Assembly (NCBI GenBank): GCA_963978905.1
Contig: OZ022256.1
Coordinates: forward strand, 12,817,501-12,881,500
Reading direction: 5' to 3'
Length of the DNA: 64,000 bases
DNA from: Trichostrongylus colubriformis
Taxonomy: Eukaryota; Nematoda; Chromadorea; Rhabditida; Trichostrongylidae
In this document: positions 1-14,900 of the stretch, one piece after another
Numbering within the stretch: position 1 is the first letter of the stretch
How the letters are laid out: every line of letters begins with the position of its first letter
Position numbers and translations under genes: made by a program
The notes under the pieces: generated by a model
Database searches by the model: none
The model's input: only the letters and a program-made list of their open reading frames with translations
Told to the model about the DNA's origin: nothing

Positions 1-892
1 ATGGGTGGAGGAGGCAGTGTGGCATAGGTGGAAGCATAGAGGTGACGCAACCACGCTCTGCCGGGTTCCCAAGAGCAATCGACTCGCAAGTACTGGTGGC
101 GCCGCGAGTGCTACGCCGCGAAGCGATTCTCCGGCGTAAGTAGCCTCACGCAAACGAGAAGGATGGCTCTTCATGGAGGCGTTTTCGAAGTTGAGAGAGT
201 GGTAATGGTTTCTTTCGGGACACGCCATGTACACGCGTGAAGCTAAAGTTCGTAGAGGAGAATGAGTATATGTTGCTTTTGATCTTCGATCACACGATTA
301 AAATTGCTTCAGAACAGAAGGATAGGATATTCGATGTGGTGTCTCCACTTCGGAACACCGTAATCCTTCGAGACTGGTGCCAGGCATAAATGACGGGATC
401 AATGAGTCACACTTCAGTCAATTTGATTATCTCGTCACCAGTCTAAATCCAGTTTTCCATAGACTAAGAGAAAACTAAACAGTAGCGAAATAATATGAAA
501 TCGAATTTTGGTGTCAGACACACTCAGAAGTATCTCAGCAAAGCAAAAATACAGGAATGACGACTGCCAGACCGCACCACTCAATTGTGCTCTACTGGAT
601 TTTATCGAAAAATCGCTTTCATTAATTATAGTAGTAGCCCCTTTCCCCACATGGATTTTCACTTGTGGTGCCCCCTTTCGAGGATTTTCACTTGCGGTAA
701 TACTTACCAGGAAGCACGAGTCGCCAATGTGATGAAGGCAGTTACATTGTTGCTCCGTAGGACTCTCTGTCTCCTAATTCATTCTATGAAAGGGTTCCGA
801 AGAAGTGGGCTCCAGAGTATGACTACAGTTGAATAGGGTGACAAAGGATTTTTCCTTCCTATTTATTACATTTTCAAATTTCATGACCGTAT

Positions 893-1095
893 GGATGGAG
901 GTAATGTGGTGCAAGTGAGGGTACTCTCACAAATATGGTTCGGGGATCAAATCCCGGATCAATGCCTACCAACACAGCTTCCCAATATTCGGGGATGTTA
1001 TGGCAACAGGACAGTCTAGGAGCATAAAAACATTGACATGTACTTTGACTGGCCCGTGCAAGACATCTCACAGGCCACATAATAGAAGCCAAATA
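893..1095 (+). repeat. tRNA-derived SINE, family 1
   Basis: It reads GAGGTAATGTGGTGCAAGTG at the head and GGGGATCAAATCCC at a B-box-like position. The same layout occurs reversed at 55735-56230 (TGGTGTAGTGG and GGGGATCAAATCCC), so these are copies of one Pol III-type retroposon. Ends are approximate. Confidence 0.55.
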
Positions 1096-4000
1096 GTGTT
1101 ATGATTGACAATGGGATGCGTGGCGCATTCCATAGATGGAGTGATCAACGCTGAATGATTAATCTCAATAGAACATCTGACAAACCTCCACATTCTATTC
1201 GTCCTGAGATGTCGAAAGCTGTGGCACACTGATACTTAAAAATTAGAAAGATGGATCAATCAGCACTATCAGCGTCCCGAGCTTTTTTACTAGGCTGGCT
1301 AAGGAGAGTAAGTAGAGTAAGAGAAAAAAAGAAACCTGCGTGGAACTTTTTGTTAACTTACTGGCCACTGACCACAAAACCTGGAAAAATATTTCGCTAT
1401 TTCTGACTTCGTAAAGGAAGTCAAGATCGAAATACGAAAATAAAGGTTAGCGAGAAAAAGAAGGACGACGATCATGGATGGATGTTTAAATGTCGTCGGG
1501 AATTGTAGAGGTGCCCGCGCACGCAGTGAGCCGAAAGAACCGGTTTGCTGGGCCACTAATGAAAAAAGGGGGAGTTGACAGATAAAATGGCATCATCTGA
1601 CATAGCATGTCACACGAAGGGGTAGCGCCCATTTGAATAACGCCAGGATAAACGACCGATCACGAAAAAGGAACGGGGGGGGGGGGGTGGATGATGGACG
1701 GGGATTGAGGCTGACAGGTCATCACTGCAAACTACTCAGTCACCGACGACGAACACACGGTTACTAGTTAGACCACACCCATGTCGACAGCGGGGATGAC
1801 TAAGAGTTGTCGGCACAAACGATCTCTGCACTTGTCGACAATACCATTACTTCTTCGATTCGGTTTTATCGGAAGGAGGACGGTCGATTGTAGGTGCAGG
1901 GTTACGTGATGGATGGTTTCCAATTGAGTGGCATATAGCAACGATTCGAGATCGAAGAATGTGGACACGCCAGCCATCATAAGGAGGATTATGAGCAGGG
2001 TCAAGCCCAATGTCGAGGGAAATTCTGAAAAACACGACCCTTTCTAACTCAAAATGCGACCCCCTCTTGAAAAGCAAGATCCGAGGCTCGAACCTGTTTA
2101 CCACTGAGTCAATGAATAAAAGATGAAATGTTCTGCATTGACCAATCATTTATCAAGTTTACAAGCTCTAAAGCTTCATCGTAAACAACGACTCGTCACA
2201 AAGTCCACTTTTATTCAAAATTAATTGTGGCATTTTGGCATTTGAAGACCACTTAGCCTCTCCTATAACCGTCGATTCACAGGTTAATGTACGCCTTCAT
2301 CTTCCCACAAAACCAGGTAATACTCTGACGATTTTATGAGAGCAGAAGACTTGCATAGCTTGGGTGGACATTGGTCTTGGATTTTGTCTCTTTGCTGTAA
2401 TAGTATATAGGAAATACCTAAGCTTCATGCATCATTTATAATAAACTCCGACATCACCTTCCTTGCAGAATGGCTTCCTTTCCCCGCTAAACAAATGGTC
2501 ATGTTCTTCCCGCGAATCAGGAACTACAATGCTGTCCAGACATTCCACTCCTGTTTATCAACGGTTTTTCTAGACAAAAAGCCGCCATATGGGTAGTATA
2601 ACGACATAGGGCATCGTTATCGCCCAGTACTTTCATCGATTTCTCTGATTCGATACGGAATGCCTCTCCCCTAATTCCAAGACCAGGATCGAAAAAAATT
2701 TTACTGAAAATATTTACAATTGATAACAAACTTCAAGTATATCATCATATCAAAAAGAAAGCAACTCGTTCGCAGCAACACTTCGTTTCGAACTGGGATT
2801 TGGAGAAAATTTCAAAGGCACCGGTATGGACCAAGGAATGAAAGCGTATTTCAAAGCACTCTCCCCTCTAAACGAACATTTGAACTCGGAAAATATAGTA
2901 ATGTGTAGCGAAAATTGCGTCGAGAAATGAGCGTGTGGGGCGCTATTGCGCTTTCAGCGCGTTTCGCCTCGAGCTGCACGCGTCAGGCGGGCCGACGTCA
3001 CCGTCATTTGATGTCGCGTAGGACGAAATTGCTTTCATTCATGATGATTTTAAATCTGTGAAACAATGCCCAGGAATGAACAGGTGAAACAATCGAAGGG
3101 AGGATAAGCGAAGGAATGAAAAAAGTGTTATTTAAAAAAAAACTCAACGAATTCACTTTCAGGCGCAAAGTAAAGAGCTGCGGTCACCGTATCCTGCAGC
3201 GTAAACCGAAGTCGCACCCTCCCGGTGTCTTCAGCAAAGTTGTAGCGCAAAGCATGATTGAAAAATGATCGGAACACTTCTTCTATGGAGAGATTCCATC
3301 ATGACTTGTGGATGATTATGACATATCAAAGTCATTTAAAAACTTTAGGTCTTTCTACTGAGATCCCAAAAAAGCACTGGATTAGAGTGGGTTCCTTTTG
3401 TGGTTCCACATGGACCGTATCTCTTTGCTTCTTACCCCTAAAATCTTTTCAAACATGGTTCCCTTGTTTACAGTTCTTTTTTTCTTCATAGCTTACCTCA
3501 TCTTTGTAAGCTCCTTAGGCGAATCTCAGCCATTTTTGTGGTTTTCTTCGATTCAATTCGATTTGGATATTATCACAACATGTAATTCGAAAGTATATGT
3601 AGTCCATTTTCAAATTTGCGCACATTTCAGTATCAAAGGGAAAGTCAAATCTGGGGATGATCATGCTCTCTTAGAGGCATATTCCATGTTCGCCGGGACA
3701 AGGACGTTCTTCGGATGGGTCATTGGTGGAAGGTCATAGGGAAGGGATTTTCGTCATACCTCTCGATTTGCAAAGAAATGCGAGCGCTACTCTCAACGTA
3801 CAAAAAATGTCCACGTCATGTCATCGTTTAAACGTGAAGGTGTCTCTGCTCAGACTAGTACATACAAAGATTCCGTCGTCAATTCAAAACCAAAGTATGC
3901 GAGGATCCCTCAAAAGTCATTTTGAAAACGAAACTCAACGGCCATTAAGTTTATTAGCTATTAGATCGAATGAACCCAAACCGATGAGCCGTAAATGATT

Positions 4001-6717
4001 CCGCATTATTCCTCGTTTGCAAGCTATGTTTTTTTCGTTGCTAAATTTATCGCAGAAGGGGGAAAACTTGTTTAGTGGTCAATTTAGAAGATTAATTTTC
4101 CAGTACATATACGTGTGAAACCGGTATTTACTCGACCATTGAAGTTTCCATGGGCCTAGACCAATAATCGCCACGCCTGGTAACAAAAAAAAATTTTTTT
4201 GCGCTCGAAAGGTGCAGATCGTGTTGAGGCTATGGGAGAGCGAAATTTCCACAGATCTAGTCACTATGGTAGGCCACAGGGGTTGCCAGGCGGAGGGTAG
4301 CTGATTACGAAAGCTGGAAAGTGGATTCTTCCAGACATTGTTAACGTTCATGCAATGTGAAGGGACCGCCAGGTATGTGGAAGAAATGGGAACTGCGAAG
4401 GCATGTTCTCTGCAAACAGACGTTCTAGTCCAGAGAAGATGATCTGTAGTGAAAGTCCCATGGAAAAGTAGCGCCCTGGAGTCTTCATCGCGACCTCGAG
4501 CGTAGTCAGTGGACGCTATCTAGCATCCGCTGAGCGGGTATCTGCGAGGGCGGCGCAACGTTTGTGGTTGGCCGATATAGCTCCCTGCTTTCTGGATCTA
4601 TCCCGCAGGGCCTACTGGTGCAGAGGGAGCGAAAGGGGAAGAAGTGAGACAGAGATTTTTCGTTTCCTATTTCTCGGAATTTGATGGTTTCAGTACGTTC
4701 TTTCCCTTCTATTACACAACTCATCATCTCGATCTTATTATCTATGCCGCAATTATTGCGTAGTCTGCGGAAACTACTCTTAACGGTGCCTTTGAGGGAG
4801 GGGGGAGCAAGTGGTGGCTTTGCCAAGTGCCTTCACCCAAACATGCTTTGTAGGCTCTGAAATATACATTGACGAAGTGTGGCTCAGAGTGATGTGAGGG
4901 TACCGCCTGGTATCGAGAGAAATAACCACTTGTGTAGACCATCTCCCTCAGGTTTCATCAATATGATGGTACTTCCAAGGAACGGAGTATGGGAAGGAAT
5001 GGGCGTAGGACAACATGGTAAGTGTACGGCTGATATAGGAGGTGATACAATAACTACCGGTGCTATCGCAATGAGGGGCCGTCCCATAAGAAATTGCACA
5101 CCTGAGTATCTCTGAAGGATCTTTGTGGGGTTACCCTGCACATTCGAGCGTATATTTTCGCCTGAGCCTCAAAGGAGGTAGTGAGAAATTCCTTTCCCTT
5201 TCTAGGCTCGGGTGAAAATGGTGTTCATAGTGGGATGCCCCCTTTCATGCGATAACACCCAACTACTCATCGTATTTTCATTATTGCCATATCCCTCCGC
5301 AGTGGTGACAATGTATTTTGGGAGGCTGGACGGTCTAACGCGCATCTTCAAGCGAGGGGGGCGGAGGGAGGGGGGGGGGGGTGGAGTCATAAAATGCATA
5401 AAAAATTTTTCGAACGTATGCGAACGATATTTAGTCCGCCTATTTATTGTGTTACTCTGCTCAGTTATGCTCTACAGTCCATTCAGAGAAAAATCATCGA
5501 ATACGACCCCTTCCTTCCAAGCTCTGTGGAGAGCTCATTGAACATTGCCGTACTTTGCCCACCATCGAACCGATATGCATTGATGTGAAAATGAACGCCA
5601 ATGGGAGAGCAATATAATTGTAGCGACCTGATGAACGGCCCTCCTTCATTAGAACTCTACGTTCCATGCCTGATCTTGGCAAGAGAGATATTCGATGTCC
5701 CATAATCCATATTTCCAAGCAAGTTCACGTTAAATAAAATTCAAAATAACAACTTGACCAAAATTTTTTCGTAGGATACCTAACACTTCATTCCTAAACG
5801 CTACCACTGCACATTGGCCTACACCGTTCCAGCGAATCGTGTTCCTTCTACAACCCCCCCCCCCCCTCCACTCCTGGCACTGGGTGATGTGCGATGTCAA
5901 ATTCCTTACAAAATATGAACACACTTGTACACTTGAACGAAACTGGTGATCAACGACTATTACGAAACATGATGGATGTTTCCTCTACTTAAACTACGGT
6001 AGCACTCTTCGCACTGGTAACGAACAGGTGAAAACTCCCAGATGGGACTTATCGAGGAACGGAAAAAGGAAAACCATTGAAACCATACTGAACTACAGAT
6101 CGAAGATTATGAAGTTAGATGAGCAGAAGTGCGACGGCTAAACGACCGACCGGTTGCAATGAGGCGGCAGGTAAAGGTGTTTGCTTATGTCTAAGCACAT
6201 ACAAATTGTCGAAGTGGTGGGCGGCGGTAAGCAAGCAATGCCATATCGCGGCGAACAGCTTAGAATAGCTCCGAAAAAAAGTAGCGTTGCTTTGGTAAAT
6301 CATTATGCGACATTTATTATATTGAAACTAAATAAGATCAGGCAAAACAGACAACAATCAACAACTACGATCAGAGGATATATAGAGGCAACAACAACAG
6401 GAACAACTAACGAGAAGGAGGAGGCCATTACTGTGAAGGTACGGGAGTAATCCTTGCGATGACAGGTTCAAGGGCGTGCACCCATCGAATGTCTTTTCGC
6501 AGAGAACGAGCGAATTCGACCGGATTAAATTTCTCGTTAGGAGTCACACGCGCCAGAAGAACCTAGAAATAATAGAATTCAGTTTTACACGCGTTATAAG
6601 ATGGACTATTACACCGGCGAAGATTGTGATTGGATTTGTAACTTCGACAGTTTAGCTAATTTTCCTTTTGGGCGAACAAAAGCACGTGGGATAAGAATAA
6701 AGCAGTAGACATTTGTA

Positions 6718-6800
6718 AAGACAGTGGTAGGAGTAATGTGAGTAATGAGAACTCCTGAAGTGAGCCATGAAAATGAAAGCTGCTAGTTCAAGAAAACTAT
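6718..6800 (+). repeat. Low-copy dispersed repeat
   Basis: AAGACAGTGGTAGGAGTAA followed by GTGAGTAATGAGAACTCCTG has relatives at 22365-22460 and 30130-30180. At the 22.4-kb copy the similarity continues through AAGAAAACTATATG-like sequence. Class unknown. Confidence 0.4.
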
Positions 6801-6887
6801 ATGAGGCAAAATTTACGATGAAAAGGAGCGCCCGCAGGCTTCATGAGAAGCGTTTTTATCAACAGCTGCCACTCGTTTTGAAGACAC

Positions 6888-7335
6888 CGGAAGGGGGTAA
6901 TTTCGGCTTACGTAGAACAGACGCAGTGTGGACGAGTTTAAGTGGCCGCATTGCACAAACTCGCCAATTTGACACCGTCGCATGGTGCCCAAAGGAGATG
7001 CTTCTACTATAAATTTGCTCTTTCCTTTACTTTTTACTTTGTTCTTTCTTATATTGTTTTTAGATGTACTTACATGAATGCTATTGTAGTGCGAATGGCC
7101 ACTCCACTGCGCTGGGAGTCAGGTGCTACAACCAACGTTGGCCCGCGGCCCCTACAGCGGACAACTCGGATAGTCTGTGTGTTGGATGCGGATAGGATGC
7201 GAATACACACCGCAGCGTCGCGCTTTTGTGTCCGGGTTTTTTCGCCGATTATCGCTTCTAACCTTGAGTGTTCGTTACAAAATGCTAATTTCTTTGCACC
7301 TTCCTCTTGTTTCGGACCCCTTCCGGTTCCTTTAA
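6888..7335 (-). mobile_element. TTAA-family non-autonomous DNA element, copy 1
   Basis: About 450 bp that match 53554-54011 in reverse orientation. Ends read GACACCGGAAGGGGG and CCCCTTCCGGTTCC, so the termini are short imperfect inverted repeats. TTAA follows the right end. No transposase is encoded. See the nested second copy for the cleaner boundary. Confidence 0.6.
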
Positions 7336-8951
7336 CAGTGCCCGCCCTTTTCGCAACGGAGCCCGCCTCTTTTCAGAGTCAACCGCAATAAGAGGGTCTT
7401 ATTTCTTGAGTTTTTTACCGGTTTATTCCTTTTTTCTTCACTTTCGTAGTAATAGGCATTTGCACTTTTGTGCTCAATAATCTTCCGATATTGGGCTCTG
7501 ACTACCCCTACCACTGCCTTTGAACCGTTTTCGCGATGTATCCACTCAAAATCGGTATACCGTTAAACTTGCTGCCTACGAAAGCAATTTTACTTGGCGG
7601 CGCACAGGACGAAGCGCGTGTTTTTCGAAAGGGGAACGCGTATCATGTCCCATAAAAGAGAATGTGACTCGATATATTTTGAATTTAGGTAAACAATATC
7701 CATCCAAGAAAAGTAAACATGGAATACATATGAAATCACAAGAATTGGAACGTTATTAGTGATTTTGGGACGGGAACACAAATTTCTTGAAACCTCCCGG
7801 CATATGTACGAGGACCATCGAAAGGAGTCGTTAAGAAAGTGGGGTTATCCAGATATTCATACTCCCTCCATCAGCTTCTGCTCCCCCTACCTCTCTAACA
7901 CTTTTAATAATTTTGTGTGATTCTGAGTTGTACGTTGATTTGGTAGTTGATAGTTTTCTAGTGAAGCGAGGTTAAAACCAAATTTAGAATGCCGGAACCA
8001 AAATAATCACCAAAAAAAAAATCCTATTTCGTTACATTCGGCTCAAAACCACCGCTGTCAGCCAGCGCTTGCGCAATGTTGCGTGGCTTGCGGAGCCAGC
8101 CACATAAAGTCAACGTCTTTATCTTCCCAAACGACGCGGTAAGATTGGTTGAGTCCTGAGAGATATTAGGCCTAAGCGGATATCGATCTAGAACTCGGTC
8201 CTGCACCATGCTAGGCAAATGGACCAGGACCCATTGTCACTGCATCACATCCGCCTCGTCATTTGAAAAATCGAGCCACTGCGAGTATGCATTGCAAATG
8301 ACAACACCCCCTCAAAATGGATCCTAATGCGCATTCGGTCCACACCCAATCCGTCCCATGTTCGCGCCAACGTTTACCAAAGGTTTAGGTCCTCAAGCAA
8401 GTATGAATCAACAAGCCAGGACCGATGGGAGAGGTGAATGGCGTGCGAAACTGACATGTGATTGGGACGCGACTAAGCTATACCCATAATTTCAACGGGG
8501 TGACGCTTTCGAGGGGGCACGACCACGAAAGCTCTAGGAGCAAAAACACGACATTCACGTGGTCAGGGCGCAGAGTAGGAAGCAAATCAACAATGGGAGC
8601 GAAAATTTCAGCTACGCTCTTGTCGCCGACATTTGCTCAAATGTTGCTCGGCGGGAATTCGAAAGAGTTGCTCTACTTCCAGTTCTTTTTTTTCTGCTTT
8701 GGAACAAAGGAAAATTCTCGGCACGTTTCGTTCATTTCATGTACTGTATCTAGTAGAGTGATTTTGAGCGAAATAGAACCATGGAATTTCCGTGAATGAC
8801 TGGTTCAAACCATATGCCTATTCACATGCTTATACTGAAAAGAGTTTTAACGAAATGACTATGAGATCAGACTGCCTGCGTGTTCTAACACCTCCTTTTC
8901 AGGAAGAAAATTGTCTTTGCCCGTTCCGTAGGAAAGAACCATGTGGCCTCA

Positions 8952-11900
8952 TCACAACCAAATAGACTTGAAGCGAATATTCAGTACCTCATTAACATCC
9001 TCGTCAGAACTAATACTGTACAATGTGGGGAAATGGGAGGCCATGGAACGTTTGGCCTTCCGCGCCACTTCTTCATCTCTCGTAACCAGATTCATCGCGA
9101 TGACACCTGAAAAACAGAACGGTGGCTCAACAGCTATTGAATTATATTGATAGCACGCTCTACCAGTTCCGATCACTAAATAATAACTACTACTGAATAT
9201 AAATATCAATAAAACAACGAACCGTTCGAGTTTAATGAGTCCCTCATATTACGAAGGACAGGATCGCTGAGGAAAACAGCAGGAGGACAGCTAAGACCTG
9301 ATTCATGTACTGGACCAGCCAAATCCACAAACAACATGTCCAATTTCTCTTTTGCAACTGTAAGAATTAAGTTGTAGAACAATTTTTGAAACATTTTCCT
9401 CACAATTTCATGACAGCTTCGCTTCCAGAACTTCTGCAGATGGGACTGATGGAGAGGTCACCCAGTACAATTCATCAGATCATTTTTATTATTCCAATCT
9501 CTATGCCTGCGATGATAATGGCGATTACAAAAGTCGCCTGGACCCCAGCGCGAACCACGTGGCCATGGAAGTCACAAATGTGATGAATACTCCAGATAGT
9601 CTGTTGAATATACTTTGAATTTCAAAATCGTTTTTTTAACTTCTTTAAATTTTCAAACCTTAAGCATATCTCGATATATATCAACGTCAATAAATATAGA
9701 TAACACAGTTATTTGGAAAATAAAGGTCAAATTTTTGGCCCAAAAACATATTTAAAAGATTTTTTAAAGTTTCTCAGAGAAATTTGTCTGAGATATATGT
9801 AATAGCTCAAAAAATATTGCCCTTCATTTATTAAACCATTTTGAAAATGTCACCTAGACGACAGGAAGGAGGGGTGGACGAATTCAATTTAAAAGTTCCC
9901 TAGTTCCATTCATTCACGTGTGATTCGCGTCCCTATTTGCCTTGTGTTCACTCGCGAGCGTTCCCAGTGTAAAGAGATAACGGGACAGACTGAGACAGAC
10001 TGAACATTGCTGAAGTGTAGTGAAAGGAGATAACGATTGATAACTACATAGCTAGCGTCGATAAGTGTGCCGTTCACCTAGATTCATGTAGACCACTTGC
10101 ATTACGGGCCGAAAAAAAGTGAAGTGGTCGGGAACACACCATGCACGCAACTTCTTCTCAGACTTGCTGAGGCGGTTAGAGGTGAAATATCTATCTAAAT
10201 CATATACAAGATGCGGCAAAAGTATAATATTTACCGCCAGACAAAGCGCTACCATCCGGGAAGAAAAGAGGTTCCAACGTGAGTTCCATTGGTATATGTG
10301 ATCAACAAAGAGTTCCAATTAACATATCATTATATGCCCCCGTAATTTGATAGAATCGCCTTTGGCTGGAACGTACTGACGAAAACAGCAAGTAAAAGCA
10401 TACGCCGTTCGCCGCTGATGACCGACGAATCGTCCCATGCTCTCGGTGTAGTAGGTGTAGTCTCAAAAGCAGCAAGTAAACTGTGGAGTAGCACAGACCT
10501 CACATTAAGTGCTCCAGACGAAATAGTCTAGCAGCTCATCATCCGAGGATTCTGGATGTGCACTGTGTGGAGTCGGTGCGGCAGAGTACTAAAATTCCGC
10601 AAATCCGATGATATTCGAGCCAAAACCAATCAGCAGAGCTCGCCCAAGATTTCAACAGGAGACACGCACAACCCTAAATGATACCCCACCGAGCAACCCA
10701 CAAAGCGGCAGTAGTGGTCTCAGAACAGCCTCACCGACCTCACCACGTCGCAGCAATGACCACCCAACAGCATAAATCTTTATTCACTCGACGTTCCTTC
10801 TGGAATACTTTGGAAGGCAAAACGTGCACTACTTCTTACAAGTAGTTCGATTCTCTGAAGTTTACTCTAGCAGAGAATCAGGACGATCAGCACGACGGTC
10901 ACCTAGGGGTCCGACGACATACGCTTTTTTGCTCGTCGTTTCCACGGCTGTGTGTGGGCCAGAGGTGATCTTATTTCATACTACGAACTCATTATGTTGT
11001 CGCTTGTCAATCATCTACGCTTTGAACAAAATTCACGATGATTCTCACGGTGTGGGATTCCGCATCAACGCCCGCTTAGGCCAAGTCTTTCATCCTATGG
11101 GATCGGTGAATTGGTACCCCGTCTAGGAGGACAAAAGATGTACTGACTTGTACATCGGCTGCCCACGCAAGTCAACAACTCAGCTGCTCACGGCTCACCG
11201 TGCTCTAATAGGCAGATGTACGCTTCTCGCAGACCCTTCCCGACACACTGAAGCCGCCGTTCGTAGGATTAACCATATACCTGGAATGGAGCCAACGTTT
11301 CAGAAAGCTCATTCATGATCACACGCTTAGTCAGTGAACACCGACAGAAACATTCGCAGACTTGACATAGGGTATCACCGTGGGCTACGGACGTCTCAAA
11401 GATACAGTTAGGAGCAATTCTGGACAGCTGTGGAATATGAAGGTAAAAATGCTAGGTAACGTAACAGAGTAAGGCCCCATGAAAAGTCGGAACCCAAGAA
11501 AGACTTTGTCAAATGTCAGAGCCTACGTTGCGAATTCAACACCAGTACTTCGCCGTCGTTACCCACAGCACCAAAACGCACTGGACGAGATTGCGATGAA
11601 GATCTAAGGGCACGTTTTTTTGTCATGAGCTTCGCCACTCCACCTCATTAAAAGTCGCCAACCATTCCAAGGGAGCATGTCCCTCATTATCCCATAACGA
11701 CGTCTTCAAATACCCTGCCTTGCATCTCTACCCAGCTGCCTACAGCACAATCGGACGACGGACAGTGCCTGACGCAGAGATGGAAACTCTATAAGCCTAA
11801 ACCGAGGGAATGAGAGGTGGGTGAACCACTTGGAGGCGTAGACAAGAGCAGAAAACCCGGCGTGGATTACGAGCGAATTCCAATAGAATTCAAGATTTCC

Positions 11901-14900
11901 TGAGTCATCACTGCTGCCGGAAGTTGATGGCTCTGAAGCTTCACAAGGTTGCCAGAAAACATACTCAACAAGGTCAAAACAAATGAATCATTGCTTTTCA
12001 GCGTTTCAGATTAAATGCAAAAAATGATCAATTAGTGAAAAATGCTAACTTCTCGTCGACGTTTCTTCCAGATAGTCGAGAGCATTCACCACTTTCACAC
12101 GCATTCGTGGATCGTTATGAGGCAACGCAAACCATTGAATCGCCACAGTTACCACATCACGATCGAGTTCTACTCCTTCTATAGTTGCCTTCAAATAATG
12201 TTTCATGAACCTTTCTCTAGACATTGCAGAACTGCAGTCATGACAAGCAAACCTTAGGTAAATGTCGAAGAAGAAACGATGCCAGGAGACCGCCTCCGAG
12301 ACCCAGGACTGCCACCTGAGAAAACGTTATTTTAAGTAAAATATTGTAATTCAAAAAAACAAAAAAGGTCACTGCACTTTGAGCTGTGCTGCTGCTGGAT
12401 CACTCAGAGGATTTTGGGACAGTAAGGCCAATCCAGATAGCATGAGAGTATGATGATCACATGTCATGTGTTCCAGATCAACAGCTTTCTTTCCACCCTT
12501 TTTACCTTAAGAAATTCTGGTGGATGCCTTAAACGCATGTTCAAAAGATCCATTGAGGAAACATTTCTTCCATCTTATACTACAGTTTGAAATCCACAAA
12601 TCAATTTTAAGAGATAATCAAACTGGAATATTGAGAGTTACTCACTCTTCAGTAGAGCTTCAGATTGGACAATATTACTGCTAGATAGGAAAATAAGTCG
12701 CCTGTATTCTTGACCATCTACTACAATGTCTTCAACAGTCCACTTGCCGTTCACCGAAGACTCCCCAGATGCTTTCGTAACACGCACATCTACACTTCCA
12801 GTAGAGAGGAAATCAATCTATAAAAGCAAAATTAAATAGGATCACACAGCCACAATCAAACCGAAATAAAGCGTGAGTGGACTCGTCAGCAGATGGTTCG
12901 CAAAATTTTCACAGCCATCACCAGCAAAGGCCATCACTTTGCAGCTTCGTAACAAAGAACAACAACAACTAAGCACCTATTCAACAAGGCCGCAAAAACA
13001 CATTTTGAATTTTGGGCGATTAAGGGAATCGGGCATGGTACAAAATCCTTTATTTTTCCATAATTCCTTTTCCATGATTCATTCCATGACTCAAAATCCC
13101 TTAAGAGTAATATACCAGACACCAGTACTTGCAGAAACAAAACATAAAAATAAAAAAATCCCTTTGTGATTACGCAGAAATCGAAAATCTGATAAAACAG
13201 CAACCGTGCGAATCCCCGCCAGACCATATTTCAACAGTTGTTAAGGGAGGGGGAGCTTAGTACAGAGTTTCGCGATCACGTGATGGCGCTCAAAAAAAAT
13301 TCCTCATAAGATTCATTCCAAACCAGGCCAGCTTTGTCGCCCTATCACATGCGACGGACAGACAAACAGACAAATAGGCAGACAGGAAGGCAGACAGACA
13401 AACAAGCAAACACAACAAACTTCTGCTTTTATCAGGTTGTCCCAAAAGTCTTGTAGGATTTTTCTTAAAAAATCAATAACTCTTGTTTACTTCGAGGCAG
13501 GTCTAGGCGGTTCAGGAATATGGTAGAACGTTTTCTAAGCTTTCTAGTGAAATTAATATTGAGCCACCAGATTCCGTGGAGAGAGTTATAGTGCCCTAAG
13601 TCGATACCCAGCCAACACGCAGTGTCATCTACTATGAGTGGTCTTGCGCCACCAAAGCGACGGAAGCTCGCCACTCCATCAACGCTGCATTGGGCAAGGA
13701 ATGTGTGAGCTACAAGACCCTGTGCCGCTGGCTCATCAGCTTCAGCAGAATGACATGGAAGAGAAGCCACTCACGGGACGCCCACATGCATTCGACGACG
13801 AGACGCTGCTTTCCGCCGTTTGCGCCGATCCTGAAACCACCATGCGCAAGCTGGCGGAGAGGAATGGACAAGCACCCATAACCGTAAATCGTCGCCTCCA
13901 CGAGCCCGGTTATCGGAAGGCGTTGTCGCGATGGACCTCATGCCCTGAAGGATGCTCACGAAAGTGCCCGTGTGAGCATCTGTCAATCGCTGCTGCTCCG
14001 CCCGCATCGCAACGACTTTCTCGTCTATCTGGCTAGGGGCGATGAAAGCTGGGACATGTACTATACCAACGCACCCTGCGCCTTTTGGCTGCTACGTGAC
14101 GCCGAGCCGCCATCGCAACCCATGTCCGACCTCCATGAGAAGCAAATTCTACCCTGCTGCTTCTGGACGCGCAAGAAATGCTTTTCCAACAGGTGCTGGC
14201 ACGAGGCGAGACAGTACCCGCTTCCGTATACACCCACCAGCTCCAGCAGATCGCCGTCGCTATTCGAGAAAAGCGCCTGAGAAGGCCCGGGGTCACCCTC
14301 CTTCATGACATTGCCCACCCGATTGTCGCGAGGTGTACCCAGGCCAAGCTACAGGAGCCCGGCTGGGATGTGCTGCCCCACCCGCCATACTCTCCAGACA
14401 TTGCCCCTTCTGACTATCACCTTACCCATCCCCTTGAATCCTTCCTGGCCAAGAGAAAAGTCGCTGATTATGACATGCTTGCAAAGGCGATCGCTGACTT
14501 CTTCGACTCTCAAAACCCAGAGTTCTGGGAGGAGGGAATCAACGATTCACCTATGAGGGGACAGAGTGTTGTCGATAACAATGGTGAATACGTTGTTGCC
14601 TGATTGTTGCTTGTTGGAAGAAAAAATAATAAAAAGTGATGATCGAAAAAATCCTACAAGACTTTTGGGACAACCTAATATATAAAAAGAGATAATTGGG
14701 AGAATTAAAACCAACCAATCCGCCATTTTCTCGTGGATCGAATCTAGTAGCGAATGGACCCAGTTCATTCTGGACTTGCTTTAATGACGAATATGTCTGA
14801 GACCGCGACAATGTCACCACTGCAAGGCGATCCTTAATAAAACAAACGAAATTACCGCCTTCGTAGGTGGGTCCAACGTTTATAACTCAGTGATAGCGCT

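Larger units (their letters stand above)
1..8950. other. Left region without a supported gene
   Basis: Open frames here are short and show no family signature or linked splice sites. The recognisable contents are a SINE copy (893-1095), one TTAA-family element (6888-7335), homopolymer G or C runs (1674-1687, 5368-5378, 5857-5868) and the start of a low-copy repeat at 6718. The 3' UTR of the methyltransferase gene should lie at its right edge. Confidence 0.5.

Noticed and set aside
4879..5141. Open frames on both strands of about 80 codons
   Set aside because: No motif, no splice context and equal openness on both strands.
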